Shown: positions 1 through 7,990 of the stretch, piece by piece
Position numbering within the stretch: position 1 is the stretch's first letter
Layout of the letters: the number at the start of each line of letters is the position of its first letter
Assembly: GCF_009379765.1 (NCBI RefSeq)
Contig: NZ_WHTD01000060.1
Coordinates: 1-42,683 of the forward strand
Length of the DNA: 42,683 bases
Reading direction: 5' to 3'
Origin: Actinophytocola sp.
GTDB lineage: Bacteria; Actinomycetota; Actinomycetes; Mycobacteriales; Pseudonocardiaceae
Notes under the pieces: generated by a model
Seen by the model: the letters and a program-made list of their open reading frames with translations, nothing else
Database searches by the model: none
Told to the model about the DNA's origin: nothing
Made by a program: the position numbers and the translations under genes

Positions 1-1
1 A

Positions 2-124
2 GCCGGACTCCTCCGACTGAACGGCTTCACGAAAATCAAAGAGACCACCGAATGGATAGGTCGCGACCGCAAACGCGCACTCCCGCTACTAGCTACCCAC
101 AGTGACAAGCGCTACCTAAAGTGA
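2..124 (+). CDS. 3' end of a truncated unknown gene
   Basis: An open frame enters from the left edge and ends at TGA 122-124, giving 40 residues ending in ATHSDKRYLK. The tail is basic (GRDRKRALPL) and reads like real protein, but I do not recognise the family. The start lies outside the window. The next gene begins 160 bases downstream behind its own promoter, so the two are probably not in one operon. Confidence 0.4.
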   Translation, partial: AGLLRLNGFTKIKETTEWIGRDRKRALPLLATHSDKRYLK

Positions 125-226
125 TCATGACTTTGCCCTGGGTGGGAACGCCCGGCATCTCCGGAGCGATTCACCCTACTCGTCGTACCGGGCGTGGGCA
201 GCGGAGTCGACGCCCGTTCGGGACTC

Positions 227-254
227 TTGACACCGCGACCGCAGCTTCTATTAT
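227..254 (+). promoter_or_regulatory. sigma-70-type promoter for the NTF2/hxlR unit
   Basis: TTGACA (227-232) and TATTAT (249-254) are separated by 16 bases, about 30 bases before the ATG at 284. Around it lie ACTCTTGA (224-231) and TCAAGAGAGT (269-278), an imperfect inverted repeat that could be an operator for the HxlR regulator encoded downstream. The operator role is inference. Confidence 0.6.
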
Positions 255-283
255 GAGAGTTCAATCCTATCAAGAGAGTTCCG

Positions 284-646
284 ATGCAGAACGCTGAGAT
301 CTTCCGTACGTACCTGGCGAGATTCACCTCCGGCGACCGCGAGGGCGCCGCGGAGCTGCTGACGGAGGACTTCCGATTCCACGGCCCGATGCTGCAGTCG
401 GAAGGCAAGGCGGCGTTCCTGGAGGGCTCCGCAGGCCTGTGTCCGATCATGCGTGGTGCCGACGTGCACCGGCAGTGGGAGGCGGGCGATGAGGTCTGCT
501 CTATCTACGACTTCAAGATCGAGACCTCGGCGGGCGTGTCGTCGATCGCGATGGCGGAGTGGACCACGTTCCGGGACGGCAAGCTCGCCGCCGCGCGCCT
601 GATCTTCGACACCGCGGCGATGAGCGCGCTGCAGCCGTCGACCTGA
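284..646 (+). CDS. NTF2/SnoaL-like protein
   Basis: A 120-residue protein the length of a single NTF2-like alpha+beta barrel, with a typical N-terminus (EIFRTYLARFTSGD then LLTEDFRFHGPML). Members bind or isomerise small hydrophobic molecules; no substrate can be assigned. It lies one base ahead of an HxlR regulator and is presumably cotranscribed with it from the promoter at 227-254. A 37-codon remnant of a close relative lies on the other strand at 16911-17021 and shares HGPMLQSEGKAA with this protein. The ATG is the first in frame after the promoter. Confidence 0.75.
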   Translation: MQNAEIFRTYLARFTSGDREGAAELLTEDFRFHGPMLQSEGKAAFLEGSAGLCPIMRGADVHRQWEAGDEVCSIYDFKIETSAGVSSIAMAEWTTFRDGKLAAARLIFDTAAMSALQPST

Positions 647-647
647 C

Positions 648-1310
648 ATGCCTCGAACGGCGTGGACGGGCTACGGGCGGTTCTGTCCGCTGGCGCGAGC
701 CCTGGACGTAGTCGGCGAACGGTGGACCCTGGTGATCGTCCAGGAACTCCTCAAACGGTCTTCACGCTACAACGAATTGCTTGCCAGGCTCCCCGGCATC
801 GGTACCAGCGCGCTCGCCGACCGCTTGCGCACCCTCGAACGCGCCGGGATCGTGACCCGTCAACCCGGCCCGGTCGGCGGCGGCGTGGTCTACGCATTGA
901 CCGACCGCGGCCGGGCACTGGACGGCGCGCTGCGCGAACTGCGGCGTTGGGGTGTCTGGTTCCTCGCCGATCCAACCGCCGACGGCTCACCAGATCAGCG
1001 CTTCGACATCACCTATGTGCGCGGCATCCACGACCTGGCCGACGGCGAGTTCGAACTCCAGGTCGACGGCGAGCCGACCACCTTCCGCTTCACCGACGGC
1101 CGACTGCACCAGCACCCCGGCCCTGCCGACGAGCCCGAACTCGTCGTCCGCGCCAGCTCGGCGTTCCTCGACCACTGGGCGGCCGGCGAGGTCGGCTGGG
1201 ACGAGGGCCGCGCCAATGGTGAGGTCGTCGTCGAGGGACCGGAGCCGGCGTGGCCGCGCTGGCTCGCCGCCACCGGCTATCTGCTGAGTGTCGATCAGGA
1301 CGCGGGGTAG
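648..1310 (+). CDS. HxlR-family winged-helix regulator
   Basis: A 220-residue protein. Residues about 10-105 form an HxlR winged helix: FCPLARALDVVGERWTLVIV with a Cys near residue 13, then the recognition part ALADRLRTLERAGIVTR. The C-terminal half (about 115-215) looks like an SCP2-type ligand-binding domain, an arrangement common in actinobacterial HxlR proteins. HxlR regulators sense oxidants, electrophiles or ligands. The gene starts one base after the NTF2-like gene, so it probably controls that gene and itself. Confidence 0.8.
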   Translation: MPRTAWTGYGRFCPLARALDVVGERWTLVIVQELLKRSSRYNELLARLPGIGTSALADRLRTLERAGIVTRQPGPVGGGVVYALTDRGRALDGALRELRRWGVWFLADPTADGSPDQRFDITYVRGIHDLADGEFELQVDGEPTTFRFTDGRLHQHPGPADEPELVVRASSAFLDHWAAGEVGWDEGRANGEVVVEGPEPAWPRWLAATGYLLSVDQDAG

Positions 1311-1319
1311 GAGGTTTGC

Positions 1320-1709
1320 ATGTCCGGCTCACCGACCGCGTTCTTCCACGAAATGAGCGCCGGCGCACTCGCCCGGCCGGATGTCGCGACCGGCACCATG
1401 ATGGGCTTCCCATGCTTGCGGGTGTCTGGCTCGTTCTTCGCCTCCTCTGATCACCGCACCGGCGACCTGATCGTCAAGCTCTCCCGTGGCCGGGTGGAGC
1501 AGCTGATCGCCGACGGCGTCGGCAAGCCGTTCGCCCCGGCCGGACGGGTGTTCCGCGAATGGGTCCTGATCGCCGACCGGGACGAGCACCTCTGGACCAT
1601 GCTCATCGCGCGCACCACCTGGTCACATACCGTGGACTGTCGACCGCGACGGAATCACCGCGTACTGCCCCCAAGACGACATGTTGGTAGCCGCCACGGT
1701 CCCGGCTGA
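1320..1709 (+). CDS. TfoX/YjbR-like protein with altered C-terminus
   Basis: The start is set by TAGGAGGT at 1308-1315, which overlaps the hxlR stop. Residues 1-95 resemble small TfoX N-domain or MmcQ/YjbR-like proteins (MMGFPCLRVSGSFFAS, DLIVKLSRGRVEQLI, FAPAGRVFREWVLI). After about residue 95 (near 1605) the sequence turns arginine-rich (CRPRRNHRVLPPRRHVG) and no longer looks like the family. The natural end was probably lost when foreign DNA joined here; a degenerate transposase lies immediately beyond. The protein may be non-functional. Confidence 0.55.
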   Translation: MSGSPTAFFHEMSAGALARPDVATGTMMGFPCLRVSGSFFASSDHRTGDLIVKLSRGRVEQLIADGVGKPFAPAGRVFREWVLIADRDEHLWTMLIARTTWSHTVDCRPRRNHRVLPPRRHVGSRHGPG

Positions 1710-1769
1710 TCGGCTTGCGTCCCTGACACAGCAACTGCCCCGGAACCAGACCGTGTCCCAAAGTCATAG

Positions 1770-2010
1770 CCCCTCCCTGAACACCGCGATGTGGACCTCG
1801 GCCTCGTAGCGGATGGCGAGCTTGTCCTACCTCGTGGCCACGGCACGAGTGATTTGACCCGTGGATGCCGCGCGCCATGGCAGGACGCTGTTTGTCCGCC
1901 ACGGGAAGGAATGCTGGTGGCCGGCCAGCTCTGGCGGTTGCACACCTGGTCGGTCTTCTGCGGGATCGTGCACCGAATTCCGCGATCACGCAGATAGGCG
2001 CTTCGCCAGT
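1770..2010 (-). pseudogene. degenerate IS5-family transposase, C-terminal part
   Basis: Minus-strand frames read in turn AYLRDRGIRCTIPQKTDQ and, in another frame, AVATR-stop-DKLAIRYEAEVHIAV. These correspond to the YLR-RGIR-TIPEKTDQ block and the final RYDKxAxRYEAxVxxA block of IS5-group transposases. A frameshift and a stop lie between them, and the middle of the domain is missing. No intact element ends are visible. It sits in the 560-base stretch between the TfoX-like gene and the oxidoreductase, where I see no other gene. Confidence 0.6.
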
Positions 2011-2171
2011 CTCGGAACACCCGACTGGGCTCCCTCAACGCCGCCGGTGTGACTCAGAAGCTTCGGCCACTGCCGATTCCTTTCCGCGGCGGCCGCGGTC
2101 TACATGGTGACGACGCGGCCCGCCGAAGAGGCCCGCCGTGATGAGGCGAGCCGAGAAGAGAGCTGATCGCC

Positions 2172-3164
2172 TTGAGCATTCCCGCCACCATGCGCGCCCT
2201 GGAGCAGACCTCGCTGCGAGGTCCGCAGGACATGCGTTTGATCCTCGACGCGCCGGTTCCGACCCCCGGCCGGGGTGAGGTCCTGATCCGGGTCGCCGCC
2301 GCCGGTGTCAACTTTGCCGACATCTCGAAGGCCCACGGCACGTTCCTGGACGGACCGCAGCCACCGTATCCGGCGGGTTTCGAGGCAGCCGGCGAGGTCG
2401 TGGCGGCGGGCGAGGCAGTGACCGGCCCGCGGCCTGGGGACCGCGTGGCCGGCGTCGGATACGGGGCATTCGCCAAGTACATGGTCCTGCCCGCAGCCGC
2501 GGCGACGCCGGTGCCGGCCGGCTGGAGCGCCGAGCAGGCGCTGGGCCTGGTCGTGAACTGGCCTACCGCGCTGGCCGCGCTCAAACCTCTGGGCCGCGTT
2601 GCCGCCGGGGAGACCGTGCTGGTCCACGCCGCGGCGGGTGCGACCGGTCAGGCTGCGGTGACGATGGCCAAGCACTACGGCGCGACGGTCATCGCCACCG
2701 CCTCGCCGGGCAAGCACGAGACCGTGCTGGCGCTGGGCGCTGACCACGTCCTGGACTCCCGCAGCGAGGATCTCGCCGCCGAGGTGCTGCGGCTGACCGA
2801 CGGCGCCGGTGCCGATCTGGTGCTGGAGTCGGCGGGTGGCGCCACCTTCGAGGCCAGCTTGGCCGCGGCCAAGCGGGTCACCGGCCGAGTCGTCGTCTAC
2901 GGCGTGGCGGGCGGCGAAGCCTCGATCACCAACTGGGAGCTGGTGTACCGGCACCAGGTCCACGTCATCGGTCTCAACATCGGTGTGCTGATCCAGGCCG
3001 CACCCCAGGTCTTTGGCGAGCTGATGGGTGAACTGTCCGCGCTCATCGCCGCCGGCGTCCTTGCTCCCACCCGCCCCACTACCTACGACCTGGCCGACGG
3101 CCCGAAGGCTCTCGCGGAACTGGAAGCCAGGGCGACCGTCGGCAAACTGGCCCTGCGGCCTTGA
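2172..3164 (+). CDS. NADPH:quinone oxidoreductase, MDR superfamily
   Basis: A 330-residue zinc-independent medium-chain reductase. It has the N-terminal GroES-like fold (GEVLIRVAAAGVNFADI, then FEAAGEVVAAGEAV and PGDRVAG), a Rossmann domain with AAAGATGQAAVTMAK and a nucleotide-binding turn, and a C-terminal LEARATVGKLAL tail. No structural-zinc cysteine cluster is visible, which fits quinone oxidoreductase/enoyl reductase types. The TTG at 2172 is given; the ATG at 2190 (MRALEQ) is an equally good start. The EthD-like gene follows after 29 bases, probably in the same operon. Confidence 0.85.
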   Translation: MSIPATMRALEQTSLRGPQDMRLILDAPVPTPGRGEVLIRVAAAGVNFADISKAHGTFLDGPQPPYPAGFEAAGEVVAAGEAVTGPRPGDRVAGVGYGAFAKYMVLPAAAATPVPAGWSAEQALGLVVNWPTALAALKPLGRVAAGETVLVHAAAGATGQAAVTMAKHYGATVIATASPGKHETVLALGADHVLDSRSEDLAAEVLRLTDGAGADLVLESAGGATFEASLAAAKRVTGRVVVYGVAGGEASITNWELVYRHQVHVIGLNIGVLIQAAPQVFGELMGELSALIAAGVLAPTRPTTYDLADGPKALAELEARATVGKLALRP

Positions 3165-3193
3165 GCACAGCCGTGACAGGAGGTGATACCCGG

Positions 3194-3535
3194 ATGACCG
3201 CAACCGTGGACCCGGCCGCCAAGCAGACGGCGCGATTCGTCGTGATCTACGACACTCCATCCGACGTCGACGCGTTCGAACGTCACTACAACGATGTCCA
3301 CATCCCGTTGGCGAAGCAGTATCCGGGGCTGCGTCGTTACACGTGCAGTCGTGAGCCGGCAGCCGTGATCGGCGAGCCGTGCTACCTGGTCGTGATGCTG
3401 GACTGGGACGACATGGCTGCGCTGGAAGCCGCGCTCGGGTCCGAGATAGGGCGGCGCACAGCCGAGGACGCCGCGGCGAACCTGACCCGCTACGCGACCT
3501 TCCGCGGCATGATCCTGCAGCTCGACGAGGTCTGA
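3194..3535 (+). CDS. EthD-domain protein
   Basis: A 113-residue dimeric ferredoxin-like (EthD) protein: RFVVIYDTPSDVDAFERHYN, then HIPLAKQYPGLRRYT. The frame is open from 3161, but the ATG at 3194 is chosen because AGGAGGTGAT, a near-perfect anti-16S match, lies at 3178-3187. EthD proteins assist oxidation or degradation of small organics. Placement behind the quinone reductase suggests a two-gene redox unit; the substrate is unknown. Confidence 0.8.
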   Translation: MTATVDPAAKQTARFVVIYDTPSDVDAFERHYNDVHIPLAKQYPGLRRYTCSREPAAVIGEPCYLVVMLDWDDMAALEAALGSEIGRRTAEDAAANLTRYATFRGMILQLDEV

Positions 3536-3660
3536 TCGCGGGCGCCGCCGCCGCGAGCGGGTGCCCGCTGACCTGCGTTTCGATTCCTTGGCACCGGCTT
3601 CCCGGTCGTACTGGGGTGACGGTCCCGGCCAGCGGGACCAGGCCGGACAAGGAGCAGCGC

Positions 3661-3786
3661 ATGACAAGCAGGCAATCCGCCGCGGCGGATCACGAGCGGA
3701 GGCGGCGAGACAACCGGCTGCCGAGGGACGGCTGGGCCGTCATCGCGCAGCCGGCCGACCGGCCGCGGCCTAAGCTCGCGGCATGA
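3661..3786 (+). CDS. 41-residue basic ORF coupled to an ECF sigma gene
   Basis: AAGGAG at 3650-3655 precedes the ATG at 3661. The frame reads MTSRQSAAADHERRRRDNRL and ends in a TGA that overlaps the sigma-factor ATG (ATGA at 3783-3786). The peptide is Arg-rich and matches no family I know. The overlap suggests it acts as a translated leader that couples ribosomes into the sigma gene, or is a small partner protein. It could also be a chance ORF in GC-rich DNA. Confidence 0.45.
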   Translation: MTSRQSAAADHERRRRDNRLPRDGWAVIAQPADRPRPKLAA

Positions 3787-4778
3787 CGGCGCGCGTGCGG
3801 GAGGCGGCGGACCAGCACCGGTTCACCGCCGAGACGGAACGGTTCCGCCAGGAGTTGCTGGCGCACTGCTACCGCATGGTCGGCTCGGCGCACGACGCCG
3901 AAGATCTGGTACAGGAGACGTATCTGCGAGCGTGGCGGTCCTACGCCGGCTTCCAGGGCCGTGCGTCGATCCGGTCCTGGCTCTACAAGATCGCCACCAA
4001 CGTCTGCTTGACCGCGTTGGCGCCGCGCCGGATCCGGGTGCTGCCCTCGGGGCTGGCAGGTCCTTACGACGGACCCGATCGCCCGCCGAGCCAGGTCGCG
4101 CCGGGCGAGGTCTCGTGGCTGGAACCGTTGCCGGACCGCTGGATCACCCCGGCCACTGACGATCCGGCTGTGGCGGCGGTCGCGCGCGAGTCGCTGCGGC
4201 TGGCGCTCATCGCAAGCCTGCAGCACCTGCCCGCCCGCCAGCGCGCGATCCTCATCCTGCGCGAGGTGCTGACGTTCTCCGCGGCCGAAACCGCACAGAT
4301 CCTCGGCACCACCACAGCCGCGGTGAAGAGCGGTCTGCAGCGCGCCCGCGCACGGCTGGACGAACTCGAACCCAAGCTCGGGGAACTGCTCGAACCGACC
4401 GACCAGCGGGCGCGTGCGCTGCTCGACGGCTACATCGCAGCCTTCGAACGCTCCGACGCCAGGCTGCTGGAACACGTGCTGCGCACGGACGCCACACTGG
4501 AGGCGACACCGTTCCGCGGGTGGTACGCGGGCCGGGTGAAGTGCCTCCACCTGCTCGACGCGTACGTGCTCGGCGCACCGGGCGACTGGCGGCTGATCGC
4601 CACCACGGCCAACGGCCAACCCGCCGCCGCCGTGTACCACCTGAACGCCGACGGCGCGCTCATGGCACACGGCATCGTCGTGCTGGCCCCGACCGCCACC
4701 GGCGTCTCCCGCGTGATCGAGTTCCACGATCCAGCACTGGTCGTCCTGTTCGGCTTCCCGCACCTGCTCGCTGACTGA
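3783..4778 (+). CDS. ECF sigma factor with SnoaL-like C-terminal domain
   Basis: A 331-residue protein. Sigma region 2 spans about residues 20-90 (HCYRMVGSAHDAEDLVQETY, SIRSWLYKIATNVCL) and region 4 about 140-195 (LPARQRAILILREVLTFSAAE, then TTAAVKSGLQRAR). An NTF2/SnoaL-like extension of about 130 residues follows (ALLDGYIAAFERSDARLLEH onward). This matches large ECF factors of the SigX5/SigG type, whose C-terminal domain tunes activity in place of a separate anti-sigma factor. No anti-sigma gene is adjacent. Its start overlaps the stop of a 41-codon ORF. Confidence 0.85.
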   Translation: MTARVREAADQHRFTAETERFRQELLAHCYRMVGSAHDAEDLVQETYLRAWRSYAGFQGRASIRSWLYKIATNVCLTALAPRRIRVLPSGLAGPYDGPDRPPSQVAPGEVSWLEPLPDRWITPATDDPAVAAVARESLRLALIASLQHLPARQRAILILREVLTFSAAETAQILGTTTAAVKSGLQRARARLDELEPKLGELLEPTDQRARALLDGYIAAFERSDARLLEHVLRTDATLEATPFRGWYAGRVKCLHLLDAYVLGAPGDWRLIATTANGQPAAAVYHLNADGALMAHGIVVLAPTATGVSRVIEFHDPALVVLFGFPHLLAD

Positions 4779-4827
4779 TCCCGACCGGGCGGGTATGGCC
4801 GTGGCATCGTGATTTGGCCCCGGTTCG

Positions 4828-5004
4828 GCCATCGCCATCGCGAGCAACTCCGCGTTCAGCGAATGGGCCCGCACCTTCACCGACCCGCGGCTCTGCGCCG
4901 CGATTGTCGACCGGCTCACCTTCAACGCGTCCATCATCGAAACTGGCACCGAGTCGTTCCGGCTGCGCAACACCAAACGCCGCCGGTCCCCGCGGGCCAG
5001 TTAA
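4828..5004 (+). pseudogene. istB: IS21 helper ATPase IstB, C-terminal remnant
   Basis: A 58-codon frame to TAA 5002-5004 reads AIASNSAFSEWARTFTDPRL, then AAIVDRLTFNASIIETGTES and YRL-like FRLRNTK. This is the typical last block of IstB (SNxxFSEW, DPRLxxAIVDRLTF, IxETGxxSxRL). The AAA+ core and the transposase istA are absent. It fills most of the gap between the sigma factor and the SRPBCC gene. Confidence 0.8.
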
Positions 5005-5065
5005 CACGAGCACCCCGCGACCGAGCGGTATCGCCCATCACGGCACTGCCTGGCACAGTAACCGC

Positions 5066-5527
5066 ATGGGCAGCGAATCCCGGAACATCACCGTGACCCG
5101 ATTGATCGAGGCACCCGCTTCGCGCGTCTTCGCCTACCTCGCCGACCCAGCCAACCACCAAGCTCTCGACACCAGCGGCATGATCCGCGGCGCTGCATCC
5201 CCCGGCCCCATCACCCACGTCGGGCAGGTGTTCGTGATGAACATGAACAACGCGATCAAAGGTGACCACCAGGTCGCCAACCACGTCATCGCCTTCGAAC
5301 CCAACAACATCATCGGCTGGGCCCCTGCCGAACCCGGCCACCCACCCGCCGGACACACCTACACCTGGCACCTGAAGCCCACAGACGACCACCACACCAC
5401 AGTCGCCCAAACCCACGACTGGTCAGCGTTCACCCACACCGACATGCTCTCCCACCTGCCTGTCGTGAACCACGAGCAACTCCAGGCATCACTGGACAAA
5501 CTCGCCGACAACATCCGGGCCAGTTGA
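5066..5527 (+). CDS. SRPBCC-family protein
   Basis: A 153-residue START/Bet v1-like protein: NITVTRLIEAPASRVFAYLA at the N-terminus, an acidic/aromatic middle (HVIAFEPNNIIGWAPAEPG), and DWSAFTHTDMLSHLPVVN with the long C-terminal helix. These bind hydrophobic ligands or act as cyclases. The upstream frame is open through the IstB remnant, but homology begins only at the ATG 5066 (MGSESRNITV). The codon choice (many CAC, ACC, AAC) differs a little from its neighbours. Confidence 0.75.
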   Translation: MGSESRNITVTRLIEAPASRVFAYLADPANHQALDTSGMIRGAASPGPITHVGQVFVMNMNNAIKGDHQVANHVIAFEPNNIIGWAPAEPGHPPAGHTYTWHLKPTDDHHTTVAQTHDWSAFTHTDMLSHLPVVNHEQLQASLDKLADNIRAS

Positions 5528-5534
5528 AGCCCTG

Positions 5535-5815
5535 TTAGAACGGTGCGGCCCACCAGCTCACCTTCACCGGGTCCGACGGTGGGATGCCGATCGTCCCCGC
5601 GTCGATCTCGACCTTCTCGCCGGCGGCGATCTCCTGTGCGAACACGTCCAACGTGTCCTCGTCCAGTCGGCAGTCCCACACTGCGCAGGCGTCTCCCAGC
5701 TCGCGGCGGACCACCGCGACCGGCTGGCCCGCAAAGCCGACGAACAGCTCGCCAGACGTCGACGGCTCGCGGTGAACTTCGGCATGCCGATCATTCCCGG
5801 ATGAACGGTTTCTCG
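5535..5815 (-). pseudogene. unknown protein, probably frameshifted, downstream of the 7-deazaguanine genes
   Basis: The C-terminal frame has protein-like content: ELFVGFAGQPVAVVRREL, RLDEDTLDVFAQEIAAG, then IDAGTIGIPPSDP and a WWAAPF end at TAA 5535-5537. No credible start exists in that frame. A good N-terminus (MIGMPKFTAS) exists in another frame near 5790, so a frameshift near 5765 is suspected. I do not recognise the family. Same strand and position suggest it was the last gene of the queD-queE-folE cluster. Confidence 0.35.
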
Positions 5816-5904
5816 CATGTCGCGCAGGGGCGCGCAGATGCACCTCCGCACCGGGCGAGATGCAAGCGACGCAGCCGCCCGGAGATCGGCGCAAGCCTGG
5901 TCAG

Positions 5905-6317
5905 CTACGCACCCGGAGGCGCCCACTCCTGCGCTGCCCAGGCAGGATCGAGGGGGGTGTGCGCGATGTGGTTGGTGTAGAAAGGTACGTGGCGATGATC
6001 AGCGCGTAGTGGTGGACGTAGTCGGCGCCGGGGAATGCCTTGACGATGAGGTCGCGGCCGTGGATCTCGGCGGTGGGGCGCTCGAAGTTGAACAGCTTGC
6101 CGTTCTTCTCGTGCGTGGAGATCACGGCTTCACGGTCGTAGCCGCCGACGACGTGAATGCTGTCCCAGTCGTGGTCCTGGATGAGGTGGTGCACCTTGAT
6201 CTGCAGGTAGCGCAGAAGCCGGTCCGGGGCCATGGTGTGTCCGTCCACCGCGATGGGGGACATACGCAACACCGAGCCGGGAAGCGCGGCCGGAACCGCG
6301 TTGGCGAGGACGCTCAT
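5905..6317 (-). pseudogene. unknown protein coupled to the TGT-like gene, frameshifted near its end
   Basis: The ATG (6315-6317) overlaps the TGA of the TGT-like gene as ATGA. The frame reads MSVLANAVPAALPGSVLR, then LLRYLQIKVHHLIQDHDW and HVVGGYDREAVIST, to ALIIATYL near 5990. The reading then turns low-complexity, while the neighbouring frame continues convincingly as FYTNHIAHTPLDPAW to AQEWAPPGA and TAG at 5905-5907. A one-base shift therefore sits at the run near 5985-5990. Restored length is about 137 residues. I know no function; tight coupling suggests a partner of the TGT-like enzyme. Confidence 0.55.
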
Positions 6318-7132
6318 CAGGCGGCCTCCGGGATACCCACGCTGCTGCCGGCCGCCTCGCGGACAACGGCGATGTTCCGGCGAATCAGTTCGAATCGTTC
6401 GTCGGGGATACGGCCCAGGTTCTCGATCCGAGGGGTCCGAGGCTTCTCGTAGGGTCCGCCGGGAAGCATCGCGATGCCCATCGCGCCCAGGATGATCGGA
6501 GCGGCGCCGTCGACCGAGGCGATCCACTCGTGCTCGCGCTGTTCGACGAGTTCCAGGTGCCCGGTGCGCCCGAGGCCGAGCAGCCGGTAGACGATCCGGT
6601 CCTCGATCATGCCGTGGTCTTCCAGATACCGGGTTGCCGTCCAGCGGGTTCGGCACAGCTGGTCTTCTGGCGCGGGACGCCGGGACGCGGGTAGCGCAAT
6701 CGCTCCGACGTAGTCACTGGAGGCGAAGTAGTCGTAGCAGCGCAGCCACTCTTGATCGTCTGCCGCGTGCAGAGCGACACACAGCCGGAACTCGTCGCTC
6801 AGGTCACGGATCTCGCGGGCGGCCTCGTCACTGGCCTTCATGGTGGCGACCCCGTCGCGCATTACGTCCGGGAGGATGATCTCGCGGGCCTTGACCGCGC
6901 GGGCAGCCGCGATCAGATCCGCAGCCGGCAGCGCGTGGCCGAGATCGAACACCCCGTTGTCGACGATGATCTCCGCGCCACGTTGGGCCTCGTGGCGGAA
7001 GAACCCGCAGCAGGCGGCGTCGGTCAGAACACGCTGGGCAGCAACGTGATGGACGCTGGCAGGTTCCTGGGCAACGAAAGCGTCCAGGTAGTCGGGCGGA
7101 GCGATCACGGAGACGTCGATGCTTTTGGCCAT
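6317..7132 (-). CDS. TGT/DpdA-like transglycosylase-fold protein
   Basis: A 271-residue protein whose start overlaps the folE stop (ATGA). Likely TIM-barrel features are IIVDNGVFDLG with D58, in the place of the DSGG loop of tRNA-guanine transglycosylase; IILPDV with D89; and YRLLGLGRTGHLELVE followed by SVDGAAP with D208, which aligns by position with the GVG...D segment carrying the nucleophilic Asp. It is about 100 residues shorter than bacterial Tgt, and the zinc motif CxCxxC...H is absent. Known relatives without housekeeping features (DpdA-type) insert preQ0 into DNA. Substrate here, tRNA, DNA or nucleotide, is inference. Confidence 0.6.
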   Translation of the reverse strand: MAKSIDVSVIAPPDYLDAFVAQEPASVHHVAAQRVLTDAACCGFFRHEAQRGAEIIVDNGVFDLGHALPAADLIAAARAVKAREIILPDVMRDGVATMKASDEAAREIRDLSDEFRLCVALHAADDQEWLRCYDYFASSDYVGAIALPASRRPAPEDQLCRTRWTATRYLEDHGMIEDRIVYRLLGLGRTGHLELVEQREHEWIASVDGAAPIILGAMGIAMLPGGPYEKPRTPRIENLGRIPDERFELIRRNIAVVREAAGSSVGIPEAA

Positions 7133-7776
7133 CAGACTGCCCTCCACCGGTCGGTGGCGAGGGTGAGGAACTGCTGCGAGAGCACAGGATCGCGCTCGAA
7201 CCGGCCGCCAGCCTGCTCGGTAGTGGCTCGGGCTGCCTCCATTCGCACACCCCGCGCGCTCATGCAAAGGTGCGTGCCGCGGACCGCGACGGCCACGTCG
7301 TTGCTGCCGATCACCGCGGCGATCTCGTCGGCGATCTGCCGGGTGAAGCGTTCCTGCACCTGAAGGCGGCCCGCATGCCGCTGCGCGATCCGGCCGAACT
7401 TCGACAGGCCCACCACCTCGCCGTCCGGCACGTAGCCGGCGGCGACGTCGAGGTTCATGGGCAGCAGGTGGTGCTCGCACAACGACCAGACGCTCATGCC
7501 GCCGATCACGACCAACTGGCCGCTGAGACTGCTCTCGGTGAAGCACGTCGGCGCGGCCGACGAATCAGGGGAGAGAAAATCGCTCCACCACGCGGCTACC
7601 CGGTTCGGCGTGTCCACCAACCCGTCCCGTGCAGGGTCTTCACCGAGTGCAGCCAGAAGTTGGCTGACGAGATCGGCGACGCGCTCGGTGTCGACCGGCC
7701 CCGGCGCGGTGGGACGGAGTTGTGGTGACAAGGCCAGGCTCCCGCCGGGCGCAGGGCTGCAGACGGTGTTGGTCAT
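7132..7776 (-). CDS. folE: GTP cyclohydrolase I
   Basis: A 214-residue enzyme that converts GTP to 7,8-dihydroneopterin triphosphate, the first step of folate and of 7-deazaguanine synthesis. Zinc ligands are visible: C100 and H103 in SLCEHHLLPM and C171 in GTHLCMSARG. GLSKFGRIAQRHAGRLQVQE and the ERFTRQIADEI helix are also typical. ATG 7776 is chosen over the longer open frame because GAGG stands upstream and the extra N-terminus looks non-coding. It ends overlapping the TGT-like gene. Neighbouring queD and queE imply a role in preQ0-type synthesis rather than folate. Confidence 0.9.
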   Translation of the reverse strand: MTNTVCSPAPGGSLALSPQLRPTAPGPVDTERVADLVSQLLAALGEDPARDGLVDTPNRVAAWWSDFLSPDSSAAPTCFTESSLSGQLVVIGGMSVWSLCEHHLLPMNLDVAAGYVPDGEVVGLSKFGRIAQRHAGRLQVQERFTRQIADEIAAVIGSNDVAVAVRGTHLCMSARGVRMEAARATTEQAGGRFERDPVLSQQFLTLATDRWRAV

Positions 7777-7990
7777 ATACGTTGCCTCGCTTCCAGGGCA
7801 GCAGAAACTGCGGTCGAGCGCGCTGATGGTCGGGATGTACACACGCTGGTGGCGGTGCGCCACAACAGCGTCCGCGACCATCTAGGCTGTCCTCATCGGA
7901 CATTCGGCCGTTGTTCTCCTAAGAAAATGTCACGGAAGTAGTTGGTGCGTTACGAAAGTCAGCCACCACATTCGATGCCGGTCGTTTGTG

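Noticed and set aside
2100..3662. 520-codon minus-strand frame opposite the oxidoreductase and EthD genes
   Set aside because: It is the shadow of two recognisable plus-strand genes and has Arg/Gly/His-rich composition typical of antisense frames.
7777..7990. A queC gene between queE and folE
   Set aside because: Only 214 bases, and no PP-loop motif or zinc cysteines in any frame; queC was not seen elsewhere in the window.
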